Of a DNA stretch of 64,000 bases, positions 33,001-41,717 are shown in pieces (the first letter of the stretch is position 1; each line of letters begins with the position of its first letter). A model generated the notes under the pieces. The model ran no database searches. It had not been told where the DNA came from and worked only from the letters and a program-made list of their open reading frames with translations. The translations under genes were made by a program, and so were the position numbers. The DNA comes from Szabonella sp046295215 (GTDB lineage Bacteria > Pseudomonadota > Alphaproteobacteria > Rhodobacterales > Rhodobacteraceae). The stretch covers positions 14,696 through 78,695 of the forward strand of contig JBKBNP010000014.1 in assembly GCA_046295215.1 (NCBI GenBank). The letters run 5' to 3'.

Positions 33001-34632
33001 ATGGCCGTCCGCACCATCGCCGTCACGCCCTATGAGGGGCAGCAACCGGGAACCTCCGGCCTGCGCAAGAAAACCCGCGTATTTCAGCAGCCGAACTATC
33101 TGGAATGTTTCGTTCAGGCGATCTTTCAGGCCATTGGCGGGGCGGCGGGCAAGGCGCTGGTTCTGGGCGGCGACGGGCGGTTCCTGAATGACCGCGCGGT
33201 GCAGGTGATCCTGCGCATGGCGGCGGGGCAGGGGGCGGTGCGGGTGATCGTTGGGCGGGGGGGGATCTTGTCCACGCCCGCTGCGAGCCATCTGATCCGG
33301 CTCAATGGCACCGATGGCGGGATCATCCTGTCGGCCTCGCACAATCCGGGTGGCAAGGATGCGGATTTCGGCATCAAGTTCAACATGCCCAATGGCGGGC
33401 CTGCGCCGGAGGCAGTGACCGAGGCGATCCATCATGCGACAAAGGGCGTCCGCGCCTACAGTCTGTTCGACGGGCCGGATATCGACCTCAACCGGCTTGG
33501 CACGGTGGCGGTCGGTCCGATGGAGGTTCAGATCGTCGATCCGGTGGCCGATTACGCCGATTTGATGGAGCGGCTGTTCGACTTCGACGCGATCCGCGCG
33601 CTGTTCGCGGGCGGGTTCCGGATGCAGTTCGACGCGATGTGTGCGGTGACGGGCCCCTATGCGAAGGGTATTCTGGAGGGGCGTCTTGGCGCGGCGCCCG
33701 GCACGGTGGTCCATGGCACGCCGCTGCCGGATTTCGGGGGCATGCATCCCGATCCGAACCCGACCTGGGCGCATGAGCTGATGGCCGAGATGATGGGGCC
33801 GGATGCGCCCGATTTCGGCGCGGCCTCGGATGGCGATGGCGACCGCAACATGGTGCTGGGGCGCGGGATCTATGTCTCGCCCTCTGACAGTCTGGCGGTG
33901 CTGGCGGCCAATGCGCATCTGGCGCCAGGCTATGCGAAGGGGCTGGCGGGGGTGGCGCGGTCGATGCCCACCTCGGCGGCGGTGGACCGGGTGGCCGAGG
34001 CGCTGGGGGTCGAGGTGTTCGAAACGCCGACGGGCTGGAAATTCTTTGGCAATCTTATGGATGCGGGGCGCGTCACGCTCTGCGGCGAGGAAAGCTTTGG
34101 CACCGGGTCCGACCATGTGCGCGAAAAGGACGGGCTCTGGGCGGTGCTGCTGTGGCTCAACATCCTTGCCGTGAAAGGGGAAAGCGTGGCGCAGATGTTG
34201 GCCGCGCATTGGGCGCGCTTCGGGCGCAATTACTACAGCCGCCACGATTTCGAGGCGATCGGGACAGCCAGCGCCGATGCGATGATCGCCGATCTGCGGG
34301 AGCGTCTGGCCGCCATGCCGGGGCAGGTGGTCGAGGGCATGACCGTGACGACCGCCGATGATTTCGCCTATACCGATCCGGTGGACGGATCGGTCAGCCG
34401 CAATCAGGGGGTGCGGATCGTGTTCGAGGGAGGCAGCCGGATCGTGCTGCGCCTGTCGGGAACGGGCACCGAAGGCGCGACGCTGCGGCTTTACCTCGAA
34501 CGCTATGCGCCGGGGCCGGAGGGGCTGGACCTCGATCCGCAGGAGGCGCTGGCCCCGATGATCCGGGCCGCGCATGATCTGGCGCGGATTGCCGACCATA
34601 CCGGGCGGACGAGCCCCGATGTGGTGACCTGA
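33001..34632 (+). CDS. pgm: Phosphoglucomutase (alpha-D-glucose)
   Basis: A 543-residue alpha-D-phosphohexomutase interconverting glucose-1- and glucose-6-phosphate. The catalytic phosphoserine is Ser113 in SASHNPGG, and the metal-binding loop is ASDGDGDRN, with Asp277, Asp279 and Asp281. RLSGTGTEGATLRLY is the phosphate-binding loop near the C terminus. The ATG at 33001 is preferred over 32983 because GAGGAGG lies just upstream of it. It links glycogen metabolism to central carbon metabolism and closes the glg operon. Confidence 0.95.
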   Translation: MAVRTIAVTPYEGQQPGTSGLRKKTRVFQQPNYLECFVQAIFQAIGGAAGKALVLGGDGRFLNDRAVQVILRMAAGQGAVRVIVGRGGILSTPAASHLIRLNGTDGGIILSASHNPGGKDADFGIKFNMPNGGPAPEAVTEAIHHATKGVRAYSLFDGPDIDLNRLGTVAVGPMEVQIVDPVADYADLMERLFDFDAIRALFAGGFRMQFDAMCAVTGPYAKGILEGRLGAAPGTVVHGTPLPDFGGMHPDPNPTWAHELMAEMMGPDAPDFGAASDGDGDRNMVLGRGIYVSPSDSLAVLAANAHLAPGYAKGLAGVARSMPTSAAVDRVAEALGVEVFETPTGWKFFGNLMDAGRVTLCGEESFGTGSDHVREKDGLWAVLLWLNILAVKGESVAQMLAAHWARFGRNYYSRHDFEAIGTASADAMIADLRERLAAMPGQVVEGMTVTTADDFAYTDPVDGSVSRNQGVRIVFEGGSRIVLRLSGTGTEGATLRLYLERYAPGPEGLDLDPQEALAPMIRAAHDLARIADHTGRTSPDVVT

Positions 34633-34657
34633 GTCCGCTCGGCTCTCCCTTGCACGG

Positions 34658-34683
34658 TCCTCGCTGGGCGGGGCAAGCGAGGA
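34658..34683 (+). terminator. Hairpin downstream of the glg operon
   Basis: TCCTCGCT (34658-34665) and AGCGAGGA (34676-34683) pair perfectly over 8 bp around a 10-base loop, 26 bases after the pgm stop. No T-run follows, so termination strength is uncertain, but it is the only clear stem between pgm and the next gene. Confidence 0.4.
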
Positions 34684-34797
34684 TGCCCCTCGGGGTCGGC
34701 GCGGTTGGCGAGAACTGACCTTCAACAGTCGTTGCGCGCAGCGACAGCCGTGCGTTCTGGCCCTTCACTGGCAGGGGGATCGGTCGGGGGGCAGGGC

Positions 34798-36333
34798 ATG
34801 GACGAGGCACGGGCACATCGGGGCGGACGGCAGGCCCGGCAGGCCTTGCGCGCCGCGAAGGGCAGCGGTGTGGGGCGGCCGTATATCGTGCGCAACATCC
34901 CGCCCTATGACATCCTGTCCGAAGAGAACCTTGTCCGCATCGAGGGGGCCGCCGACCGGATCCTTGCCGAGACAGGCATCGAGTTCCGCGACGACCCGGT
35001 GGCGCTGGACCTCTGGCGACAGGCGGGGGCAGAGGTGGACGGGCTTCTGGTACGCTTTCCGCCCGGGATGCTGCGCGAGGTTCTGAAAACCGCGCCCGCC
35101 GAATTCACCCAGCATGCCCGCAACCCCGCCCATTCGGCGCGCATCGGCGGGCGCAATGTCGTGTTTGCCCCGGCTTACGGGTCGCCTTTCGTGATGGATC
35201 TGGACCGGGGACGCCGCTTTGGCACGCTGGAGGATTTCCGAAACTTCATCAGGCTCGCGCAATCCTCCCCCAACTTCCACCATTCGGGCGGGACGATCTG
35301 CGAGCCGACCGACATTGCGGTGAACAAGCGGCATCTGGATATGGTCATGGCCCATATCGAGCTGTCCGACCGCCCCTTCATGGGCTCTGTCACCGCCGAG
35401 GACCGCAGCGAGGACAGTATCGAGATGTGCCGCATCCTGTTCGGGGCGGAGTTCGTGGACGAAAACTGCGTAATCCTCGGCAATGTGAACGTCAATTCGC
35501 CGCTGGTCTGGGACGGCACCATGACGCGGTCCTTGCGGGCCTATGCGCGGGCGGGGCAGGCGGCGGTCATCGTGCCCTTCATCCTTGGCGGGGCGATGGG
35601 GCCGGTCACCAATGCGGGCGCGATTGCCCAGAGCCTTGCCGAAACCATGGCAGGCTGCGCGCTGACGCAACTGGAACGCCCGGGCGCGCCGGTGGTGTTC
35701 GGCAATTTCCTGTCCTCGATGAGCCTGCGGTCGGGCGCGCCCACCTTCGGCACGCCGGAACCCGCCATCGGGTCCATGGTGATCGGCCAGCTTGCGCGCC
35801 GGCTGCGCCTGCCGCTGCGCTGTTCGGGCAATTTCACCACCTCGAAACTGCCCGACGCGCAGGCGATGACCGAAGGCACCATGTCGATGCTGGCCGCGAT
35901 CCATTGCGGGGCGAATTTCATCCTGCATTCGGCGGGGTTCCTCGACGGGCTTCTGTCGATGTCATACGAGAAATTCATGCTCGATGCCGACCTTTGCGGG
36001 GCGCTGCACAGTTATCTTGACGGGGTGGTGATCGACGACGACCAGCTTGCCGTCGATGCCTTTGCCGAGGTCGGCCCGGGCAACCATTTCTTCGGCTGTT
36101 CGCACACCATGCGGCATTATGAAACCGCGTTCTGGGACAGTGACCTTGCCGACAATGAACCGTTCGAGAAATGGGAGGCTGCAGGCGGCCTTGACGCCGC
36201 GACCCGCGCCAATGCGCTGTGGAAAAAGCGTCTGGCCGAGTTCGAGCCGCCAGCGCTGGACCCCGGCACGCGCGAAGCGCTGACCGATTATGTCACGCGC
36301 CGCAAGGACGGGGTCGACGACATGTGGTATTGA
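34798..36333 (+). CDS. MttB-family methyltransferase without pyrrolysine
   Basis: A 511-residue protein of the trimethylamine:corrinoid methyltransferase (MttB) superfamily. The N-terminal part (NIPPYDILSEENLVRIEGAA, DILAETGIEF-like) and the TIM-barrel segments HSGGTICEPTDIAVNKRH, FGNFLSSMSLRSGAPTFGTPE and GSGNHFF-like PGNHFFGCSHT fit the family. The frame is read through without an in-frame TAG, so there is no pyrrolysine; such members, for example the glycine betaine methyltransferase MtgB, act on quaternary amines rather than trimethylamine. No corrinoid protein or second methyltransferase is in the window. The gene sits between the glycogen operon and a sensory operon. Substrate unknown. 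Confidence 0.85.
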   Translation: MDEARAHRGGRQARQALRAAKGSGVGRPYIVRNIPPYDILSEENLVRIEGAADRILAETGIEFRDDPVALDLWRQAGAEVDGLLVRFPPGMLREVLKTAPAEFTQHARNPAHSARIGGRNVVFAPAYGSPFVMDLDRGRRFGTLEDFRNFIRLAQSSPNFHHSGGTICEPTDIAVNKRHLDMVMAHIELSDRPFMGSVTAEDRSEDSIEMCRILFGAEFVDENCVILGNVNVNSPLVWDGTMTRSLRAYARAGQAAVIVPFILGGAMGPVTNAGAIAQSLAETMAGCALTQLERPGAPVVFGNFLSSMSLRSGAPTFGTPEPAIGSMVIGQLARRLRLPLRCSGNFTTSKLPDAQAMTEGTMSMLAAIHCGANFILHSAGFLDGLLSMSYEKFMLDADLCGALHSYLDGVVIDDDQLAVDAFAEVGPGNHFFGCSHTMRHYETAFWDSDLADNEPFEKWEAAGGLDAATRANALWKKRLAEFEPPALDPGTREALTDYVTRRKDGVDDMWY

Positions 36334-36419
36334 GGGCCTCTTCGGCGGGGCTTCGACCTTTGGCCTGTTGCGCGGGGCGTCTCCGCTGCTACGCTCGGGG
36401 GCAGGACAAGGACAGCCAG

Positions 36420-37145
36420 ATGCAGCAAGGGCCAGACAGGCAAGCCACCCCCGACCGAGAGGCCGACCGGCCCGCTGGCCGGATTGCGTTTCGCCACGCG
36501 CTCATCATCGACGATCATCCGCTGTTTTGTGACGCGCTGGCGATGACATTGAAGGCGGTTGCCGGGATTGCCGCCATCGACACGGCGGACCGGCTGGACC
36601 GGGCATTGGCGCGGATGGACCTGTCGCCGGTGCCCGATGTGGTGGTGCTGGATCTCGACTTGCCGGATGTGACCGGGTTCGACGGGTTGATCCGGCTGCG
36701 GGTCGCCGCCCCGGATGTGCCGGTGGTGGTCGTTTCCTCGATGGCCGATCACCGGGCGATCGGGGCCTCGCTGGCGGCGGGGGCGGCGGCCTTCGTTCCG
36801 AAACATTCGCGGCGTGAAGTGTTCCGGGCGGCCTTCGACGCGCTGGCCGAGGGGCGGCGCTATCTGCCCGAAGGCTTCATCCCCGAATCGGGCGGCCCCG
36901 GCACAAGGCGCGAGGCGGCGCTGACGCGGTTGGCGCTGCTGACGCGGCAGCAGGCGCGCATCCTGCAACTGATCTGCGAGGGGCGGCTGAACAAGCAGAT
37001 CGCCTATGACCTCTCCATCGCCGAAACCACGGTCAAGGCACATGTCACGGCAATCATGCGCAAGCTGGGGGTGCAGAGCCGCACACAGGCCGTGCTGATC
37101 GTGCAGGAGGCGAGTTTTTCGGCCCTGATGCCGGATCAGGCCTGA
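36420..37145 (+). CDS. NarL/LuxR-type response regulator
   Basis: A 241-residue two-component response regulator. The receiver domain (residues about 26-145) has the phosphoacceptor Asp78 in VVVLDLDLPD, the acidic pair in IIDDHPLF and the conserved Lys in VPKHS. The C-terminal LuxR helix-turn-helix (about 175-235) contains TRQQARILQLICEGRLNKQIAYDL and ETTVKAHV. It is three genes upstream of coxG, in line with the FIST and kinase genes, and its stop is 3 bases from the FIST start. The likely partner is the hybrid kinase two genes downstream. Targets may include the flanking mttB or cox genes; that is inference. Confidence 0.93.
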   Translation: MQQGPDRQATPDREADRPAGRIAFRHALIIDDHPLFCDALAMTLKAVAGIAAIDTADRLDRALARMDLSPVPDVVVLDLDLPDVTGFDGLIRLRVAAPDVPVVVVSSMADHRAIGASLAAGAAAFVPKHSRREVFRAAFDALAEGRRYLPEGFIPESGGPGTRREAALTRLALLTRQQARILQLICEGRLNKQIAYDLSIAETTVKAHVTAIMRKLGVQSRTQAVLIVQEASFSALMPDQA

Positions 37146-37148
37146 CCG

Positions 37149-38309
37149 GTGGGGCCGCAGGGCAGGGCCAGCCATCCCGAAATGGCGCGCTTCCTGCCAA
37201 GGGCCTATGTTGCCGCAACTGCCGCTGATCCGGTGGCCGCTCTCAGGTCCGGACTTGGCGACGCACCGCTGGCGCTCGTGCTGATCTTTGCAGACCCTGC
37301 CTGTGACCCGGCACTTCTGGCGGAACGCGCGCAGGCGGAGTTCGGGGCGGTTCCGGTGATCGGCTGCACGACAGCGGGCGAAATCGCGCCCTACGGCTAT
37401 GCCGAGGGGGGCATTCTTGCCGTCGGCCTTCCCGCCGCGCATTTCGCGGCGCGCTCCCTGCTGATCGAGGATCTGGACAGGCTCGACCGCGAGGATCTGA
37501 CGGGGCGGCTGATCCGGACACGGCAGGGTCTTGCGGCGCAGCAGCCGCATTGGGCACATGAATTCGCCTTTCTGATGGTGGACGGCCTGTCATTGCGCGA
37601 GGATGACCTTGCGGCGGTGCTGGCGGCGGGGCTGGGGCCGGTGCCGCTGTTCGGGGGCTCTGCCGGGGACGGGTTGCGCTTCGGGCGGACCTTCGTGCTG
37701 CATCAGGGCCGCGCGATGGGCAATGCGGGCGTTCTGGCCATGGTGCGGTCCGACTGCCGCGCCAAGGTGTTCAAGCTCGACCACCTGCGCCCGACCGAGC
37801 GGCGCATGGTGGTGACTTCTGCCGACCCTGCGCGCCGCATCGTGCGCCAGATCAATGCCGAACCCGCCGCGCGTGAATATGCCCGCCTTCTGGGCAAGGA
37901 TCCGGGGCAGTTGACCGCCTTCACCTTTGCCGCTCATCCGGTTGTGGTGCGCATCGGCGGTCAGCACCATGTCCGCGCGATCCGCGAGGTTGCGCCGAAT
38001 GGCGATCTGGTGTTCTTTTCCGCCATAGACGAGGGGCTGGTGCTGACCTTGGCCGAACCGCGCGACATGGTGGCCCATCTGGATGCGGGGCTGGCGGCGC
38101 TGGCCGAAGGCGGTGTTGCCCCGGCGATCCTCGCCTGCGACTGCATCCTGCGCCGGATGGAGGCGCAGGAAAAGCAGTTGACCGGCCCGGTGTCGGCGCT
38201 TCTGGCGCGGCATGGCGTGCTGGGCTTTTCCACCTACGGCGAACAGATGGGGGCGATGCATGTGAACCAGACGCTGACAGGCGTGGCCCTCTATCCGCCG
38301 GGGCTGTGA
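37149..38309 (+). CDS. FIST-domain sensor protein (NosP-like)
   Basis: A 386-residue protein made of FIST N- and C-terminal domains, a sensory fold. The N-terminal part has VIGCTTAGEIAPYGYAEGG, the most conserved FIST stretch, and LFGGSAGDGLRFGRTFV; the C-terminal part ends in STYGEQMGAMHVNQTLTGVAL, also typical. In Pseudomonas aeruginosa the FIST protein NosP binds heme, senses nitric oxide and controls a co-transcribed soluble kinase; this gene has the same neighbour type, so a similar job is likely but heme binding is not shown. The start is GTG 37149, directly after the regulator; ATG 37182 is possible. It is followed after 1 base by the kinase gene. Confidence 0.85.
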   Translation: MGPQGRASHPEMARFLPRAYVAATAADPVAALRSGLGDAPLALVLIFADPACDPALLAERAQAEFGAVPVIGCTTAGEIAPYGYAEGGILAVGLPAAHFAARSLLIEDLDRLDREDLTGRLIRTRQGLAAQQPHWAHEFAFLMVDGLSLREDDLAAVLAAGLGPVPLFGGSAGDGLRFGRTFVLHQGRAMGNAGVLAMVRSDCRAKVFKLDHLRPTERRMVVTSADPARRIVRQINAEPAAREYARLLGKDPGQLTAFTFAAHPVVVRIGGQHHVRAIREVAPNGDLVFFSAIDEGLVLTLAEPRDMVAHLDAGLAALAEGGVAPAILACDCILRRMEAQEKQLTGPVSALLARHGVLGFSTYGEQMGAMHVNQTLTGVALYPPGL

Positions 38310-38310
38310 C

Positions 38311-40524
38311 ATGCAGGGCCAGCCCGACCTTGTCGATCCCAAAGACCCGCCCGAACGCCAGCGTGACAAGCTTCTGGTGATTGCGGGTGCCTTGATGCGG
38401 CGGGTGGAACAGGCGACCGATGACGGGGGGGCCGCCTATGCGCAGTTCCAGCGTGCGGTTCTGCTGGAGGATGAGGTGCGCGAACGCACCCGCGATCTGG
38501 AGCGCGCGCTCGACCTTCTGAACCTTTCCAATGCAAGGCTGGCCGAGGCCAACCGCGCGACCGAGGCGGCCCGGCGCAACCTCGCCTCGGCGCTGGAGCA
38601 GTTGCAGGAAGGCTTTGCGCTGTTTGACCCGACCGACACGCTGACCCTGTGCAATTCGCGCTTCTGCCTGCCCCTGCGCGACATCCATGCCCGCCTCGCC
38701 CCCGGGCTCGGCTTTGCCGATTACGTAGGCATGGTCAGCCGCTCCGCCCATCTGGCGCTGCCCGAGGGTCAAGGCCCCGAGGACTGGGCCGCGCGCCGGA
38801 TGCAGGCGCATCGTGACCGGCATGCCAATGTGACCGTGCATCTGACCGAGGATCGCTGGTTGCAGGTTTCCGAACACCGCACGCTGGATGGCGGCACGGT
38901 GATCCTGCAAACCGATGTGACCGACATCATCCGGCTGGAACGCGAAACGCAAGGGCGCCTGCTGGACGATCAGGCGCAGGTGATCCGGGCGACGCTGGAC
39001 CATCTGGCGCAGGGCGTGGGGATCTTTGATGCCGGGGCGCGGCTGATCGGCTGGAACCGGCGGTTTGCCGAATTGCTGGCCCTGCCGATGGCCGCCTTGC
39101 GTGCGGGTGCAGAATTCACGCGCCTTTTCGAACGCCTGCCGCGCGATTTCCGGCTGTCGGGGCTGGAGCCATCGGCGCTGTTTGACTGGGCCGCCGCAAC
39201 CGGCCCGCGCCCGCATCTGCGCTTTGCCGCGCATCGGGGGGAGGCGGACCTCATTCTGGACATTTTCGCACAGGAAATGCCGGATCGGGGCTTCGTGATC
39301 TCGCTGTCGGATGTAACCGCCGAACGCACCGCCATCGGGGCGCTGTCGCGGGTGAACGAGACGCTGGAGGCGCGGGTGCTGGACCGCACGCTGGAACTGG
39401 AGGATGCGCTGTCGGATGCCGAGCGCGCCAATGCCAGCCGCGCGCGCTTCGTGGCGGCGGCCAGCCATGACCTGTTGCAGCCCCTGTCGGCCGCGCGGCT
39501 GTTCATTTCATCGACCGAGGATGAACCCTTGCCGCCCCCTGTGCGCGAAACGCTGGTGAAGGCGCAGAACGCGCTTGATTCGGTCGAGGCGATCCTCGGG
39601 GCGCTGCTGGATATTTCCAAGCTCGACAGCGGCAAGGCGGCGGTGTCGGTGGGGCCGGTGGATCTGGGCGCGCTGCTGGCGCAACTGGCCGAGGAATTCG
39701 CCCCGATGGCGGCGGCGCGGGGGCTGGGCCTCAGGGTCCGGCCGGTGCGGCAGCGGGTGCAGTCGGACCCGGCCTATCTGCGGCGCATCCTGCAAAACCT
39801 GATCGGCAACGCGATCCGCTATACGGAACGGGGCCGGGTCGTGGTGGGTGCGCGGCGCCGGGGCCAAAGCCTGCAACTGGAGGTCTGGGACACCGGCCCC
39901 GGCATCCCCGAGGAGGAACAGGACAACATCTTCCGCGAATTTCACCGGCTCAACGCCCGCGCTTCGGCCTCCGAGGGGATGGGGCTGGGACTTGCCATCG
40001 TGGAACGCGCGGCGGCGCTGCTGGGCCATCCGCTGGGCCTGCGGTCGGTGCCGGGGCGGGGCACGGTGTTCCTGATCCAGTTGCCGCTGGCAGAGGCGGG
40101 CGCGCTGCTGCCCGCCGCCGCCCCGGCCCGCGTGACCCGCGACCGGTCCCGCGCCGTGACACAGGACCGGATTGCGCTGCTGGTGGAGCCCGATGCCGAC
40201 CTGCGCCGGGCGCTGGGGCTCTTGCTGGAAAAATGGGGGATGAACGTTCTGGACGCGGCGGATGGTGCGGCGGCGCTGGAACTGATTTCCGAAATCGGGA
40301 TCCTGCCCGATGTGGTGCTGGTCGACCCCGGCGCGGGCGGTTTCGGGACTGCCTGCACATTCATCGTGCAGTTCCGGGCCCTGCATGGCGCCTTGCCCTT
40401 CTGCCTTTTCATGGGCGGGGGCGACGAGGATGCGGCACCTCCTCCGCAGGTCGATCATCTGAGAAAACCCATCGACCCGGTGGCACTTCAGGCTTTTCTT
40501 CTGCGGGTTTTGGCGCAATCCTGA
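38311..40524 (+). CDS. Soluble hybrid histidine kinase with two PAS domains and a receiver-like C terminus
   Basis: A 737-residue kinase with no membrane span, so cytoplasmic. Order: coiled-coil (about 55-95), PAS domain (95-205), second PAS (225-350), short coiled coil, HisKA with phosphoacceptor His386 in AASHDLLQPL, ATPase domain with NAIRYTERG and DTGPGIPEEE, then a receiver-like domain (about 625-735). That domain keeps an acidic pair (VEPDAD) and Asp672 in VLVDPGAGG, but lacks some standard residues, so it may be degenerate. The layout matches the NahK/ErcS'-type kinases that pair with FIST proteins. It begins 1 base after the FIST gene and ends 91 bases before coxG. Confidence 0.92.
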   Translation: MQGQPDLVDPKDPPERQRDKLLVIAGALMRRVEQATDDGGAAYAQFQRAVLLEDEVRERTRDLERALDLLNLSNARLAEANRATEAARRNLASALEQLQEGFALFDPTDTLTLCNSRFCLPLRDIHARLAPGLGFADYVGMVSRSAHLALPEGQGPEDWAARRMQAHRDRHANVTVHLTEDRWLQVSEHRTLDGGTVILQTDVTDIIRLERETQGRLLDDQAQVIRATLDHLAQGVGIFDAGARLIGWNRRFAELLALPMAALRAGAEFTRLFERLPRDFRLSGLEPSALFDWAAATGPRPHLRFAAHRGEADLILDIFAQEMPDRGFVISLSDVTAERTAIGALSRVNETLEARVLDRTLELEDALSDAERANASRARFVAAASHDLLQPLSAARLFISSTEDEPLPPPVRETLVKAQNALDSVEAILGALLDISKLDSGKAAVSVGPVDLGALLAQLAEEFAPMAAARGLGLRVRPVRQRVQSDPAYLRRILQNLIGNAIRYTERGRVVVGARRRGQSLQLEVWDTGPGIPEEEQDNIFREFHRLNARASASEGMGLGLAIVERAAALLGHPLGLRSVPGRGTVFLIQLPLAEAGALLPAAAPARVTRDRSRAVTQDRIALLVEPDADLRRALGLLLEKWGMNVLDAADGAAALELISEIGILPDVVLVDPGAGGFGTACTFIVQFRALHGALPFCLFMGGGDEDAAPPPQVDHLRKPIDPVALQAFLLRVLAQS

Positions 40525-40615
40525 GATCCTACGACCAAGGTTCCATAGCCCGCCTTGCCGCTTTGCGCTTAGGGTGACGCAACGGCCGGTGACAGGCCGA
40601 AGGGAGGACATCCGC

Positions 40616-41134
40616 GTGAAACTGACCGATGAGCGTGATATTGCCGCCGATCCGGCAACCGTCTGGGCCGCAATCCTGGACCCGGAAGTTCTGAAGGCCT
40701 GCGTGCCGGGCTGCGAGAGCATGACCGGCAGCCCCGAAGAGGGGTTCGAGGCTGTGGTTGTCCAGAAGGTCGGCCCCGTCAAGGCGCGGTTCACCGGGGC
40801 GGTCACACTGTCGGACATGGTGGAACCGCAAAGCCTGCGGATTTCCGGCGAAGGCAAGGGCGGGCCTGCGGGCTTTGCCAAGGGCGGGGCGAATGTCACC
40901 CTGACACCATCGGAAAAGGGCACGCTGCTGGCCTATGAGGTGGAGGCCAATGTCGGCGGCAAGCTCGCGCAACTGGGCAGCCGCATCATCGACGGATTTG
41001 CCAAGAAGATGGCCGACGACTTCTTCGCCCGCTTTCAGGAGGCGGTCGAAGGCCCGGCCGAACCAGAGCCAGCGCCCGAAGACGGCGCGGAGCCGGAAAA
41101 GAAAAAGGGATGGTTCAAGCGCATGATCGGCTGA
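40616..41134 (+). CDS. coxG: CoxG-family SRPBCC protein
   Basis: A 172-residue START/SRPBCC-fold protein of the CoxG family, which in CO dehydrogenase systems anchors the enzyme to the membrane or shuttles quinone. VWAAILDPEVLKACVPGCES is the family N terminus, and the C-terminal basic tail KKKGWFKRMIG could be a membrane anchor. The start is GTG 40616 behind GGGAGGA; a longer frame from 40574 is not supported. It is placed directly before coxS and after the kinase gene, on the same strand. Confidence 0.88.
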   Translation: MKLTDERDIAADPATVWAAILDPEVLKACVPGCESMTGSPEEGFEAVVVQKVGPVKARFTGAVTLSDMVEPQSLRISGEGKGGPAGFAKGGANVTLTPSEKGTLLAYEVEANVGGKLAQLGSRIIDGFAKKMADDFFARFQEAVEGPAEPEPAPEDGAEPEKKKGWFKRMIG

Positions 41135-41167
41135 ACCGGATCACACCCCAGACAAAATCCAGGGAGG

Positions 41168-41659
41168 ATGACCATGACAAAAGTCTCGATGACCGTGAAC
41201 GGCAAGGCCGTCTCGGCCGAAACCGAAGGCCGCACGCTGCTGTCGGCCTATCTGCGCGAAGGGCTGGGGCTGACCGGCACGCATGTCGGCTGCGACACCT
41301 CGCAATGCGGGGCCTGTGTGGTGCATGTCGATGGCCGCGCGGTCAAGGCCTGCTCGGTCTTTGCGCAGGATGTGGCGGGCGCGGAGGTGCGCACGATCGA
41401 GGGCATGGCCAATGCCGATGGCTCGCTCTCCGTGATCCAGCAGGCCTTTCAGGACCATCACGGCCTGCAATGCGGGTTCTGCACACCGGGCATGGTGATG
41501 TCGGCCTCGGCCCTGTTGGCCGAAAACCCCAAGCCCACCGAGACCGAGGTTCGCCACTATCTCGAAGGCAATATCTGCCGCTGCACGGGATACCACAACA
41601 TCGTCAAGGCGGTGCTGGCGGCCTCCGGGCAGGACGTTGCGGCTGTTGCGGCTGAATAA
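41168..41659 (+). CDS. coxS: CO-dehydrogenase-family small subunit, 2x[2Fe-2S]
   Basis: A 163-residue iron-sulfur subunit of the xanthine oxidase family. The N-terminal plant-type cluster uses Cys42, Cys47, Cys50 and Cys62 (CDTSQCGAC), and the second cluster Cys102, Cys105, Cys137 and Cys139 (CGFC and CRC). Both sets are complete. It is the first of the S-L-M set, which is the gene order of form II enzymes; form I has M-S-L. It starts behind AGGGAGGATGACC. Confidence 0.94.
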   Translation: MTMTKVSMTVNGKAVSAETEGRTLLSAYLREGLGLTGTHVGCDTSQCGACVVHVDGRAVKACSVFAQDVAGAEVRTIEGMANADGSLSVIQQAFQDHHGLQCGFCTPGMVMSASALLAENPKPTETEVRHYLEGNICRCTGYHNIVKAVLAASGQDVAAVAAE

Positions 41660-41677
41660 GACATAAAATCATAACCT

Positions 41678-41702
41678 TGCGATCCGTTTTTGACGCATCG
41701 CA
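41678..41702 (+). other. Possible hairpin between coxS and coxL
   Basis: TGCGAT (41678-41683) and ATCGCA (41697-41702) could pair over 6 bp around a 13-base loop just before the coxL ribosome binding site (AGGGAGG). It might tune the amount of coxL relative to coxS, but the stem is short. Confidence 0.25.
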
Positions 41703-41717
41703 TCAAGGGAGGTTGTC

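Noticed and set aside
34798..36333. Possible pyrrolysine-containing MttB
   Set aside because: The frame is continuous with no in-frame TAG, so no pyrrolysine codon exists here.
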